Positions 17,670 to 25,939 of a stretch of DNA of 64,000 bases are shown here, in pieces. The notes below the pieces were generated by a model. That model did not search any database. It saw only the letters and a program-made list of their open reading frames with translations, and was not told the origin of the DNA. Numbering within the stretch: the first letter of the stretch is position 1; each line of letters starts with the position of its first letter. A program made the position numbers and the translations under genes. Origin of the DNA: Modestobacter italicus (GTDB taxonomy: Bacteria > Actinomycetota > Actinomycetes > Mycobacteriales > Geodermatophilaceae); assembly GCF_000306785.1 (NCBI RefSeq), contig NC_017955.1, positions 2,046,001-2,110,000 on the forward strand, in the 5' to 3' direction.

Positions 17670-18590
17670 TCAACCCTCCTCGGGCGGGGCGAACCGGGTG
17701 AGCGCGTCGATCGACGGGCAGGTGTAGTAAGCGCCGGTCAGCGGGGTGAGGTAGTGGGTCAGCCCGTCGCGGACCCCGTCGGCCACCCCGGCCATCCGGC
17801 GCAGCATCTCGTGCAGCCGCCAGCGGTCCCGGGCGAAGCCGACGAACGCCGTCCCGTGGTCGGTCACGCCGCCGTAGGCGACGTTGCGCCGGAAGATCTG
17901 CCTCTCCTCGCCGTCGACCTCGACGGTGGTGCGGGCGACGTGCGCGCTGGGCAGCATGACGTCCTCGGGCAGCTCGACGCTGTCGGGCTTGGTGCGGCCC
18001 ATGTTCATCTCCTGGCCGACCATCCCGAGCGACTCCCAGGTCGCGCTGTCGTGCCGCCAGAGCTGGTAGAGCACGACGCTCGCTCCCGCGCCCGGCTCCC
18101 CGGCCGGGACGGCGGCCACGTCGGCGGCGGTGAGCAGCGAGGGGTTCTCGGTGCCGTCGATGAACCCGGTGAGGTCGCGGTGGTGCCGGTACAGCCACCC
18201 GGTGACCTCGGCGCCCACGGTGGCCACGCCCTTCAGCGCGGCCAGCACCGCGCGGGAGTTGTCGAACACCGCCGTCCGGTCGCCGCCGGCGACCCACACC
18301 CAGGCGTCGTGCTGGGTGGCCGGCATCCGGAACCGCCCCGGGCCGATCAGGTCCTCGGTGAACCCGGCGGCGTCGGCGGGGGCGTCGTCCGGGGCGACGG
18401 AGGCCCAGAGCTCGGGCCGGAAGCCGACGACGACGTTCACCCCGCCCGTCGTCGACAGCGGACCGGTGAGCCCGGCCACCCCGCGGACCAGGTCCTCCGC
18501 GGTGCGACCGGGCTCCAGGTCGAGCTCGAGGTAGCAGTGCTCAGGGGTGCCGAGGGCGAGGATGCCGGGCTGCGTCGTCACGCCCGACAC
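17670..18590 (-). CDS. Dyp-type heme peroxidase
   Basis: 306 aa dye-decolorising peroxidase (class P/B size). The distal-pocket motif GFIDGTEN near residue 142 contains the catalytic Asp. A conserved proximal His is probably the one in SAHVARTT near residue 218. An Arg-rich RQIFRRNVAYG segment and GTAFVGFARD follow, as in the family. No Tat signal, so cytoplasmic or encapsulated. No encapsulin gene lies next to it in the window; the immediate partner is the small zinc-ribbon gene. Confidence 0.92.
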   Translation of the reverse strand: MSGVTTQPGILALGTPEHCYLELDLEPGRTAEDLVRGVAGLTGPLSTTGGVNVVVGFRPELWASVAPDDAPADAAGFTEDLIGPGRFRMPATQHDAWVWVAGGDRTAVFDNSRAVLAALKGVATVGAEVTGWLYRHHRDLTGFIDGTENPSLLTAADVAAVPAGEPGAGASVVLYQLWRHDSATWESLGMVGQEMNMGRTKPDSVELPEDVMLPSAHVARTTVEVDGEERQIFRRNVAYGGVTDHGTAFVGFARDRWRLHEMLRRMAGVADGVRDGLTHYLTPLTGAYYTCPSIDALTRFAPPEEG

Positions 18591-18610
18591 CCTCTCAGGC
18601 GGTCGGCGCG

Positions 18611-19000
18611 TCAGTCCGTCGGCGGCTCGTCCTTGCCGGCCTCCTCGAGGGCGTCGGCCTCCTCCTTCGTCTTGTGCACCGCCTTGTCGGCGTGCTCGGG
18701 CGGGCCGTAGACGGTGTAGAGCACCAGCGGGTTCACGCCGGTGTTGAGGAAGTTGTGCTTCTTGCCCGCCGGGACGACGACCAGGTCGCCCTGCGCGACG
18801 TTCTTCTCCTGCCCGCCGACCTTGGCCTTCCCGGTGCCGCTGACGAAGGTCAGGATCTGGTCGACGTCGTGCACCTCCTCGCCGATCTCGCCGTCCACCG
18901 GGATCGTCATGATCACCAGCTGGGTGTGCTCACCGGTCCAGAGCACCCGACGGAAGTCGGCGCTCTCCTCGGCGACGGTGGCGATGGTGAAGTGCTCCAT
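18611..19000 (-). CDS. Cupin-domain protein
   Basis: 129 aa single-domain cupin. Motif 1 is degenerate (GEEVHDVDQILTFVSGTGKA) and motif 2 reads GDLVVVPAGKKHNFLN, giving possible metal ligands His/Asp/Glu/His. The C-terminal tail is rich in Lys/Glu and Ala. Such proteins are often annotated mannose-6-phosphate-isomerase-like cupins. It precedes the Dyp peroxidase by 20 nt in the same orientation, so the two may be co-expressed. Confidence 0.85.
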   Translation of the reverse strand: MEHFTIATVAEESADFRRVLWTGEHTQLVIMTIPVDGEIGEEVHDVDQILTFVSGTGKAKVGGQEKNVAQGDLVVVPAGKKHNFLNTGVNPLVLYTVYGPPEHADKAVHKTKEEADALEEAGKDEPPTD

Positions 19001-19162
19001 GTCGGCCGTTCCTCTCGCTCGCTCGTTCTGCTGCCGGCGCGTGCCGGCTCATGATCAGTCAAGAGCAGAGCGGCCCGCGGCGCGATCCGAGGACCCTGGT
19101 GGCGGCGCGGGCCGGGGGCGCAGACTCCTCCCGCACACCGCCCCGGACGACGGAGGAACCCC

Positions 19163-19576
19163 ATGCGCAGCGAGCACGACGGCACCGACCCGCAGACCCT
19201 CGAGACGGTGTCGGACACCCTCTCCGGCGACGTGGACGACGACACCGCCGGGTACTCGCCGGCCGACCGGCCCTGGGTGTCCAACGACTGGGGCACCACC
19301 GACCGGGAGGAGGAGGCGGGGGAGGGGCTCGACGGCCGGCTCGCCCGCGAGCTGCCCGAGGGTGCGGCCGACGACGGCGACGGCCTCGGTGACGCCTCCG
19401 ACACCGACGGGGAGCTGCTCGACGGCGAGGTCGGCGACGAGCGCGCCGGCCGGCTGTCCGACGACGAGGGCGACGGGTTCTCCGACACCGACGACGAGCT
19501 GTACGCCGAGGACGAGGGCATCGACGGCGCCGGCGCCTCGGCCGAGGAGGCCGCCGTCCACGTCGTCCGGGAGTGA
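19163..19576 (+). CDS. DUF5709 acidic protein
   Basis: 137 aa, extremely Asp/Glu-rich, with no Cys. The pattern YSPADRPWVSNDWGTT, then EEEAGEGLDGRLARELPE, DERAGRLSDDEGDG and finally DEGIDGAGASAEEAAVHVV matches the actinobacterial DUF5709 family, whose function is unknown. Likely intrinsically disordered. ATG start follows a GGAGGAA ribosome site. Orphan gene divergent from the cupin. Confidence 0.85.
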   Translation: MRSEHDGTDPQTLETVSDTLSGDVDDDTAGYSPADRPWVSNDWGTTDREEEAGEGLDGRLARELPEGAADDGDGLGDASDTDGELLDGEVGDERAGRLSDDEGDGFSDTDDELYAEDEGIDGAGASAEEAAVHVVRE

Positions 19577-19700
19577 CCCGGCCGGAACGCGGCGACGCGC
19601 CCGACCGTTCCTCGGGGCGGTGGGGGAGGCTGTGGCCGGACCGGGCCCCCCGGCCGGCAGAGGGGCCGCGCGCGAGCGCGGCGGAGGCAGGAGGACGGCG

Positions 19701-20240
19701 ATGACGGAGCAGTCCCGGGACGCGGTGGTCGCCGCGGAGCTCGACGAGGCAGCGGTCGAGCCGGTCGACGACGCGGAGATCTCGACGCGCGCGGTGGTCG
19801 AGGGCGGTGTGGTGGTCGGGCACGACGGCTCCGGCTGCGCGCAGGAGGCGCTGGAGTGGGCCGCCGCGCTGGCCGAGCGGGCGGACTGGCCGCTGCACGT
19901 GGTGCGGGCGTGGCGGATCGCCACCGCCCCGCAGCCGTCGACCTGGGAGCCGGGCTACGTGCCGCCTGTCACCGACTACGAGAAGGCCGTGCTGGCCGAC
20001 CTGGAGGCCGACGTCGCCGCGGTGCTCGGCGTCGAGCGGGCCGCCCGGGCCACCTGCCACGTGGTGCACACCCAGCCGGTGCGCGCGCTGATCGAGGCGG
20101 CGGCCGGCGCCGACGTGCTGGTCGTCGGGGCCCGCGGGCGGGGCGGCTTCGCCGGCCTGCTGCTCGGCTCGGTCAGCGACCAGGTCACCCACCACGCGCC
20201 GTGCCCGGTCACGGTGGTCCGCAGCGACCGCAAGGACTGA
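19701..20240 (+). CDS. Universal stress protein (UspA domain)
   Basis: 179 aa single USP domain after a roughly 30-residue acidic N-terminal extension. The first strand VVVGHDGSGCAQEALEWAA carries the ATP-contacting Asp, and the signature GARGRGGFAGLLLGSVSDQV followed by APCPVTVVR is the ATP-binding G-x2-G-x9-GS motif. ATG with an AGGAGG ribosome site. The next gene starts 1 nt after the stop. Confidence 0.92.
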   Translation: MTEQSRDAVVAAELDEAAVEPVDDAEISTRAVVEGGVVVGHDGSGCAQEALEWAAALAERADWPLHVVRAWRIATAPQPSTWEPGYVPPVTDYEKAVLADLEADVAAVLGVERAARATCHVVHTQPVRALIEAAAGADVLVVGARGRGGFAGLLLGSVSDQVTHHAPCPVTVVRSDRKD

Positions 20241-20241
20241 G

Positions 20242-20880
20242 GTGCAGCCCGTCCCCCCGGCCTTCCTGCGCGCGCACACCCGGGTCGCCCGGCCGACCCT
20301 CGTCCCCGAGGTGCAGCTGCACGTCGCCGACGACGTCGTCGGGCTGTGGGAGGCGATGGAGACCGAGGGCGGCGGCGCCGGGCTGGACCCGCCGTTCTGG
20401 GCCGCGGCCTGGCCCGGCGGGCAGGCGCTGGCCCGCTACGTGCTCGACCACCCCGGGACCGTCGCCGGCCGCCGGGTGCTCGACCTGGGGGCGGGCAGCG
20501 GGCTGGTCGCGGTGGCGGCGCTGCTGGCCGGTGCCCGCGCGGTGGTGGCCAGCGACGTGGACCCGTACTCGCACACCGCCGTCGCGCTGAACGCCGAGCT
20601 CAACGGGGTGTCGGGCATCGAGGTGGTCGGGGACGTGCTGGCCGACGAGCTCCCCGACGTCGAGGTCGTGCTGGCCGGTGACGTCTGCTACGACCGCGAG
20701 ATGACCGGCCGGGTGCTGCCGTTCCTCGGCGCGGCCTGGCTGGGTGGGGCGAGCGTGTTCCTCGGCGACCCGGGGCGCGCCTACGTGCCCAGTGAGGGCC
20801 TGGTCGAGCAGGCGGTCTACGACGTCGTCGACGCCGACGGCGGGCCGGCCCGGCGGACGACGGTGTGGCGGCTGCCCTGA
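20242..20880 (+). CDS. Class I SAM methyltransferase, protein-lysine/nicotinamide N-methyltransferase-like
   Basis: 212 aa. PPFWAAAWPGGQALARYVL at the N-terminus, then VLDLGAGSGLVAVAALLAGA (SAM loop), ASDVDPYSHTAVALNAELNG and VVLAGDVCYDRE form the pattern of the methyltransferase-16 group that includes the electron-transfer-flavoprotein beta-subunit lysine methylase. The target protein is unknown. GTG start one base after the USP stop, so the two are an operon. Confidence 0.85.
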   Translation: MQPVPPAFLRAHTRVARPTLVPEVQLHVADDVVGLWEAMETEGGGAGLDPPFWAAAWPGGQALARYVLDHPGTVAGRRVLDLGAGSGLVAVAALLAGARAVVASDVDPYSHTAVALNAELNGVSGIEVVGDVLADELPDVEVVLAGDVCYDREMTGRVLPFLGAAWLGGASVFLGDPGRAYVPSEGLVEQAVYDVVDADGGPARRTTVWRLP

Positions 20881-21016
20881 GTGCCGCCCGTGGCGCGCCT
20901 GTGGGCACGTTCACATTCCCACGCGTCCCCCCTGTCCCACCTGCCCGTTGAGCACGCTCACACACCACTGGTAGTGGCCGGACGGGACAGATCACTACGA
21001 AATGTGGGCCCCAGCA

Positions 21017-21046
21017 TTGTCACGAGCGGGTAACGGCATCTACGTT
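21017..21046 (+). promoter_or_regulatory. Promoter driving the c-di-AMP riboswitch transcript
   Basis: TTGTCA (21017-21022), 18-nt spacer, TACGTT (21041-21046). The predicted transcription start a few bases downstream falls just where the riboswitch begins. The rest of 20881-21016 is intergenic and holds a small inverted repeat (CCACtggtaGTGG) but no gene. Confidence 0.55.
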
Positions 21047-21052
21047 GGCTGG

Positions 21053-21247
21053 GTCCGGTCGGACGTCAGGTCCCCAGCCGGGGAGCCCGAGCCGGATGCC
21101 GCCGAGTCGCTCACCGCAGCGAGCCGGGGACCCACCGCAGCACTGGGGTGAATCCTGACCTGGGCACGTGCCCGGGTCGGGTAGGGCTTCTTCCCGCCCG
21201 AACCCGTCAGCTAACTCGGTAGGCGGCCACGGAAGACCACCGGAGTC
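21053..21247 (+). ncRNA. ydaO/yuaA c-di-AMP riboswitch
   Basis: Contains the conserved blocks of the actinobacterial ydaO class in order: GGGGAGCCCGAGCCGG near 21079, CGAGCCGGGGACCCACCGCAG near 21118, GGGGTGAATCC at 21145-21155, GGGCTTCTTCCCGCCCG near 21184 and AACCCGTCAGCTAACTCGG at 21201. It ends about 7 nt before the transglycosylase start. In Streptomyces and relatives this class sits before resuscitation-promoting factors and cell-wall hydrolases and turns expression down when c-di-AMP is high. Confidence 0.93.
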
Positions 21248-21253
21248 CCCTTC

Positions 21254-22167
21254 TTGCTGTCCCGTCGCCCCACCCCGCACACGTCTGCCCCCACCGAGGT
21301 GCTCACCGAGGTCGGCACCGACCAGCCGGCCACCGCGGAGCTCGCCGCCACGGGCGCGAGCCGCCGCCGGCCCCCGCCGGGCTGCGCCGCCCCGCGTTCC
21401 TCCTCGCCGTCGCCGTCGCCGGCGGCGTCATGGTCAACGTCTTCGCCGCCGGTCAGCCCGACGCCGCCGCCGTGGCCGGCGCCGACGAGCCGATCAGCGT
21501 CGCCGCCCAGCTGCAGGAGAGCGCGCAGGACTCCGCCGCCGGCGCCACGTCCACCACCGAGGACGTCAGCGAGCGCCTGGGTGAGCTGGCCGCCAGCCGC
21601 AGCGAGCGGGAGGCCCAGCAGAGCGCCGCCGCGCAGTCCCAGGCCGCCGCCGACCAGGCCGCGATCGAGGCCAAGGCCGCCGCCGAGGCGAAGGCCGCCG
21701 CCGAGGCCCAGGCCGCCGCGGAGGCGAAGGCCGCCGCCGAGGCCCAGGCCGCTGCCGAGGCCAAGGCCGCCGCCGACGCCGAGGCCGCCGCGCAGGCGAA
21801 GGCCGCTGCCGCCGCCGCCAAGCCCGCTCCCGCCACCACCCGGGCGCCGGCCGCCGCCAGCTCGGGGTCGGCCTCGCGCGGTTCCTTCCAGGACTACGCG
21901 CTGGCCCAGCTCGGCGGGGACGCCAGCGAGTTCTCCTGCCTGGAGAGCCTGTGGGGCAAGGAGAGCGGCTGGAACCCCAACGCGCAGAACCCCTCCAGCA
22001 CCGCCTACGGCATCCCGCAGTTCCTCGACTCGACCTGGAAGAGCACCGGGATCGCGAAGACCTCGGACGGCTACCGGCAGATCGACGCCGGGCTGATCTA
22101 CATCGACTCGCGGTACGGCTCGCCGTGCGGCGCGTGGTCGCACTCGAAGTCCACCGGCTGGTACTGA
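21254..22167 (+). CDS. Secreted lytic-transglycosylase-like cell-wall hydrolase, with apparent -1 frameshift
   Basis: The N-terminus (from TTG at 21254: LLSRRPTPHTSAPTEVL..., ending TGASRRRP) is in one frame; the signal-anchor RRPAFLLAVAVAGGVMVNVF and all the rest are in another. One base is missing at the C5 run 21371-21375. After the signal come an Ala/Lys/Glu helical linker (repeats), a low-complexity hinge and a C-terminal lysozyme-like domain with SCLESLWGKESGWNPNAQ (catalytic Glu), TAYGIPQFLDSTW and a final disulfide-type Cys. An ATG at 21430 could start translation inside the signal peptide but would not give export; CTG at 21382 would keep it. Under c-di-AMP riboswitch control. Confidence 0.85.
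21661..21816 (+). repeat. Degenerate tandem repeat coding an Ala/Lys/Glu helix
   Basis: Repeated blocks of GCCGCCGAGGCGAAGGCC and close variants encode KAAAEAK/AQAAAEA repeats, alternating K and Q every six residues. The stretch likely forms a long helix that spans the wall between the membrane anchor and the catalytic domain. Confidence 0.8.
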
Positions 22168-22202
22168 GCCGCAGCTCCACCGCACCTCCACCGCACCTCC
22201 AT

Positions 22203-22236
22203 CGGGGGCCCGGGTCCTGGCGGACCCGGGCCCCCG
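22203..22236 (+). terminator. Strong terminator hairpin after transglycosylase
   Basis: Perfect 15-bp stem CGGGGGCCCGGGTCC / GGACCCGGGCCCCCG with a 4-nt loop, 35 nt after the stop codon. A short direct repeat (CTCCACCGCAC twice) lies just before it. Confidence 0.8.
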
Positions 22237-22346
22237 GTGCGTCCGGGTGGCGCCGACACGCGGGTCGGCGGGCACCTCCCGCTGACGTGCGGGACCGCAT
22301 CGGGCAGGATTGCCTGGTGGACAACCCAGACGAGGAGCGCTGACCC

Positions 22347-22946
22347 GTGGGCAGACACCGCGCACCCGAGGGCGCCACGACGGACTTCGACGCCGCCACC
22401 AGCGCCCTGGCCGACGTGACCGGCGACTACGCCGTCGACGTGGCGCACACCCGCATCGGCATCCGCGCCCGGCACGCGATGGTGACCACCGTCCGCGGGG
22501 CGTTCACCCAGTTCAGCGGGACCGCCCACCTGGACACCGCGAAGCCCTCGGCCAGCAGCGTGGTGCTGCGGATCGACACCGCCAGCATCGACACCGGCAC
22601 GCCCGACCGCGACGGCCACCTGCGCTCGCCGGACTTCCTCGACGTCGAGCGGTACCCGCAGATGCTGTTCACCTCCACCGGCGTGGAGCAGGTCGACGAC
22701 GACGTGTACCGGGTGACCGGCGACCTCACCATCAAGGACATGACCCGGCCGGTCTCGGTCGACTTCACCCTCACCGGCTCCGCGCTGGACCCGTTCGGCA
22801 ACACCCGGGTCGGCTTCGAGGGGGCGCTGGCGATCAAGCGCAGCGACTGGGACCTCACCTGGAACACCGTGCTGGACACCGGCGGCGTGCTGGTCAGCGA
22901 CCGCATCCAGGTGGAGTTCGACGTCTCGGCCATCAAGGTGTCCTGA
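22347..22946 (+). CDS. YceI-family lipid-binding protein
   Basis: 199 aa beta-barrel lipocalin-like protein that binds polyisoprenoid or other lipid. It starts the domain with GDYAVDVAHTRIGIRARHAM and shows the family's VRGAFTQFSGTAHLD, SIDTGTPDRDGHLRSPDFLD, DLTIKDMTRPVSVDFTL and FEGALAIKRSDWDLTW segments. No signal peptide, unlike periplasmic E. coli YceI; cytoplasmic members are usual in actinobacteria. GTG start at 22347. Confidence 0.93.
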   Translation: MGRHRAPEGATTDFDAATSALADVTGDYAVDVAHTRIGIRARHAMVTTVRGAFTQFSGTAHLDTAKPSASSVVLRIDTASIDTGTPDRDGHLRSPDFLDVERYPQMLFTSTGVEQVDDDVYRVTGDLTIKDMTRPVSVDFTLTGSALDPFGNTRVGFEGALAIKRSDWDLTWNTVLDTGGVLVSDRIQVEFDVSAIKVS

Positions 22947-23014
22947 CCGGGGCCGATGAGTTCCCCGCGCCGCCGGGGTCTGCACTGCGGACCCCGTCGC
23001 CGCTGGAGGCTGGC

Positions 23015-24154
23015 ATGCCGCACCTGTCCCGGTTCGTCACCGTCTGGTCGATGCTGCAGGCGCGGGTGCAGGACGGCCGGCTGCCCGGCTTCGCCGCCGC
23101 GGTGCGGTTCCGCGGCGCGGTCGAGGTGCACACCGGCGGCTGCCTCACCCTCGGCGGCACCGACCCGGTGCGACCGGACTCGCTGTTCCGGCTGGCGTCG
23201 GTGTCCAAGCCCGTCGCCGGCGCGCTGACCCTGGCCCTCGTCGAGGACGGGGTGCTGGGCCTCGACGACCCGGTGGCCCGGTGGCTGCCCGAGCTGGCCG
23301 AGCCGCGGGTGCTGCGCAGCCCGGGCGCGGCGCTGGACGACACCGTGCCCGCCGAGCGCCCGATCACCGTGCGGCACCTGCTCAGCAGCACCCCCGGCTT
23401 CGGCGGGGTCTGGGACTCCTCGCCGATCGCCGTGGCCGTCGACGAGGCGGGCATCGGCCCCGGCCCCCTCCCGCCGCAGCTGGACCACGACGAGTACGCC
23501 CGCCGGCTCGGCGCGCTGCCGCTGGTCGCCCAGCCCGGCACCCGCTGGCTGTACCACCTGAGCACCGACGCGCTCTCCGTGCTGCTCGCCCGGGCGTCCG
23601 GCCGGCCGCTGCACGCGCTGCTGGAGTCCCGGGTCACCGGCCCGCTCGGCCTCGGCTCGACCGGCTTCTGGGCCTGCGACCCCGGGCGGCTGGGAGCGGC
23701 CTACCTCCCGGCCGACGGCGGCCTGGAGCTGCTCGACCCCGCCGACGGGGTGGCCGCCCGGCCGCCGCTGTTCGAGGGGCTGGCCAGCGGGCTGGTGTCC
23801 ACCGCGCCGGACGTGCTCGCCTTCCTCTGCGCACTGGCCGACGGCGGCGGACCGGTGCTCGGCGCCGCCTCCGTGGCGGCGATGACCACCGACACGCTGA
23901 CCGCCGCGCAACGCCGCGAGGCCGCCGACTTCCTCGGCCCGGGGCGGTCCTGGGGCATGCAGGTCGGCGTCCAGGTCGAGCCGGGCGACCCGTGGGACCA
24001 GCCCGGCCGCTGGGGCTGGGACGGCGGGACCGGCACCACCGCCTACGTCGACCCCGGGCGGGACCTGGTGGCCGTGCTGCTGACCCAGCGCGGCGCCTAC
24101 CCGGGGGACACCTTCCTCCCGGACTTCTGGCGCGCGCTGTACCGCTGTCTCTGA
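23015..24154 (+). CDS. Serine hydrolase of the beta-lactamase/esterase (class C, EstB-like) family
   Basis: 379 aa. The Ser-x-x-Lys nucleophile motif is in RLASVSKPVAG, the second motif Tyr is in WLYHLSTDAL, and a late GGTGTTAYVDPG takes the place of the KTG box. This set points to a family VIII esterase or D-aminopeptidase-like hydrolase, not a resistance beta-lactamase. No signal peptide seen. The ATG at 23015 has a CTGGAGG ribosome site; a second Met at residue 13 is an alternative. Confidence 0.88.
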   Translation: MPHLSRFVTVWSMLQARVQDGRLPGFAAAVRFRGAVEVHTGGCLTLGGTDPVRPDSLFRLASVSKPVAGALTLALVEDGVLGLDDPVARWLPELAEPRVLRSPGAALDDTVPAERPITVRHLLSSTPGFGGVWDSSPIAVAVDEAGIGPGPLPPQLDHDEYARRLGALPLVAQPGTRWLYHLSTDALSVLLARASGRPLHALLESRVTGPLGLGSTGFWACDPGRLGAAYLPADGGLELLDPADGVAARPPLFEGLASGLVSTAPDVLAFLCALADGGGPVLGAASVAAMTTDTLTAAQRREAADFLGPGRSWGMQVGVQVEPGDPWDQPGRWGWDGGTGTTAYVDPGRDLVAVLLTQRGAYPGDTFLPDFWRALYRCL

Positions 24155-24172
24155 TGCCCCGAGCCCGGTGGC

Positions 24173-25072
24173 TCAGCCGCGGCGCAGCCGGCCCAGCAGC
24201 CCGCCGGTGGTGCCCAGCGTCCGGGCGGCCAGCTGCAGGATGGGGCCGCCGGGGATGCCCGGCGCCGACTGGACGATCGGCGCGAGCTGCATCAGCCCGG
24301 TCAGCTCGTGCACCCGCAGCCGGCGGCGGGCCAGTGCCGCGACCGGGTTGACCCGGCCGGAGGCGGCGTCCAGCAGCAGGTCGGCCGGCGCCTCCACCGC
24401 CGTGCCGGGCACCTCCCCGGCGGCCAGCCGGCGCACGGTCCAGCCCGACGGGTCGGCGGCGAAGGCCCAGCCGCCGTCCGGCGTGGCGAGCGCGGCGCCG
24501 GCGGTGAGGCCCTGGGCGGCGGCCAGCGCACCGGTGACGTCGGCGAGGGCCGCGATGCCCGACTGCAGCACCGGCGCCGGCGGGGCCGGTGCGCCGGCGG
24601 AGACCAGGTCCAGCCCGTGCACGGCGAGCTCGTAGGCCTGCCCGAGCAGCACGCTGAGCATCGGCAGCCGGCCCACGGTGGACACCGTCAGTGCAGTGTC
24701 GAGCTCCACCGGCTCGTCGGCCAGGTAGCGCTCGGTCGCCTCCCGTGCGGCCCGCAGCGCGGCGAGCACGGCCGGCCGGTCGGCGTCCCGGTGGGCGGCG
24801 GTGACCCGGGCGTTGGACGCGTCGGGGTCGCCGGGCTCCCCGGTGCCCCCCGCCCGGGCACCGGCGACCAGGCCGGCCAGCGCCGCGCGGTCGGGCCAGG
24901 CGCCCAGGTGCACGCAGACCTCCTGCGCGCGCCACCCGGGCAGCCGGGTCGCCCGCTGCAGGTCGACCGCGGCCGCCTGGTCCAGGAAGGCGTCCCAGGC
25001 GCCGAGCACCATCGCGCCGACCTCCGCGCGCCCGGCGTCGGCCATGCCGTGCGGCCCGTGCGGCCCGGTCAC
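24173..25072 (-). CDS. Maleylpyruvate-isomerase-type mycothiol-dependent (DinB-fold) protein
   Basis: 299 aa of the TIGR03083-like group. The N-terminal four-helix bundle includes GAWDAFLDQAAAVD, LPGWRAQEVCVHLGAW (His ligand) and AYELAVHGLDLV (second His region), the metal sites of mycothiol-dependent isomerases and S-transferases. The C-terminal part resembles the SCP2-like domain. I choose the GTG at 25070-25072, which gives a 4-bp overlap with the hydrolase stop; an ATG nine codons downstream is the alternative. Consistent with an organism that uses mycothiol. Confidence 0.8.
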   Translation of the reverse strand: MTGPHGPHGMADAGRAEVGAMVLGAWDAFLDQAAAVDLQRATRLPGWRAQEVCVHLGAWPDRAALAGLVAGARAGGTGEPGDPDASNARVTAAHRDADRPAVLAALRAAREATERYLADEPVELDTALTVSTVGRLPMLSVLLGQAYELAVHGLDLVSAGAPAPPAPVLQSGIAALADVTGALAAAQGLTAGAALATPDGGWAFAADPSGWTVRRLAAGEVPGTAVEAPADLLLDAASGRVNPVAALARRRLRVHELTGLMQLAPIVQSAPGIPGGPILQLAARTLGTTGGLLGRLRRG

Positions 25073-25917
25073 CGGCGTGGTGCCCGGAGCGCGAGCAGCG
25101 TGCGCAGGGCGGCGACCAGCGCCAGCGGCTGGTCGAGCATCGGGTGGTGCCCGGCGTCGGGCAGCTCGACGACGGGCATCCCGCCGCGGACCAGCCCGGC
25201 CATCTCCTCGGCCATCGCCGCGGACACCAGCCCGTGCTCGCAGCGCAGCAGGGTCAGCGGCGCGCCCGCGCCGGGCAGCAGGTCGCGCAGCCGCAGCCGG
25301 GCGCCGAAGAAGTCCGGGTCGAACGCCCAGGACCAGCCGCCCTCGACCGCGCGCAGCGACCCGCGGGCGACGTGGTCGCGGACGAAGGGCAGGACGACGT
25401 CCTGCGGGGGGAGGGTGCGGAACCGGGCGACCGCCTCCTCGGCGGTGGGGTACACCCGGTGCGGGCGGCGGCGCTCGCGGAGCCGCTCCTCGTCCGGGGG
25501 CTGGTCGTTGAGCGGCGAGTCGACGACCACCACCGAGGAGACGTCGCCGGCGTGCTCGGCGGCGACGGTGACGGCGACCCAGCCGCCCATGCTGTGCCCG
25601 ACCACGACCGGCCGGTCCAGCTCGGCCGCGGCGGCGACGGCGACCACCTCGCGGGCCCACAGGTGCGGGTCGTAGCTGTCCCGCCGGTCGCTGCTGCCGT
25701 GGCCGGTGAGGTCCAGCGCCACCACCCGGTGCCCGGTGAGCAGCGGTGCGACGTGGTCCCACCACCCGGAGTGCGCGGCGCCGCCGTGCACCAGCACGAC
25801 GCCCGGGGCGCCGACCGGCCCCCAGACCCGGTGGGCGACCCGGGCGCCGGCGACGACGACGTCCCGGTGCTCCGGTTCCTGGGCGAGGGCCTGGGTGAAC
25901 CACGGCGGTGCGGGCAT
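25069..25917 (-). CDS. Alpha/beta-hydrolase
   Basis: 282 aa. Oxyanion-hole HGGAAHSGWWDHV, nucleophile elbow VVGHSMGGWVAV (Ser), acid in ALDLTGHGSSDRR/LLRCEHGLV region and catalytic His in PDAGHHPMLDQP give a complete triad. No signal peptide. Related to epoxide hydrolases and meta-cleavage hydrolases; substrate not determinable. Coupled by 4 bp to the downstream mycothiol-type enzyme. Confidence 0.9.
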   Translation of the reverse strand: MPAPPWFTQALAQEPEHRDVVVAGARVAHRVWGPVGAPGVVLVHGGAAHSGWWDHVAPLLTGHRVVALDLTGHGSSDRRDSYDPHLWAREVVAVAAAAELDRPVVVGHSMGGWVAVTVAAEHAGDVSSVVVVDSPLNDQPPDEERLRERRRPHRVYPTAEEAVARFRTLPPQDVVLPFVRDHVARGSLRAVEGGWSWAFDPDFFGARLRLRDLLPGAGAPLTLLRCEHGLVSAAMAEEMAGLVRGGMPVVELPDAGHHPMLDQPLALVAALRTLLALRAPRR

Positions 25918-25939
25918 GCCCGGATCCTGCCCGATGGGG

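Noticed and set aside
23015-24154. Serine hydrolase as an antibiotic-resistance beta-lactamase
   Set aside because: It lacks a signal peptide and a KTG/YxN pattern typical of resistance enzymes; esterase or peptidase-like function fits better.
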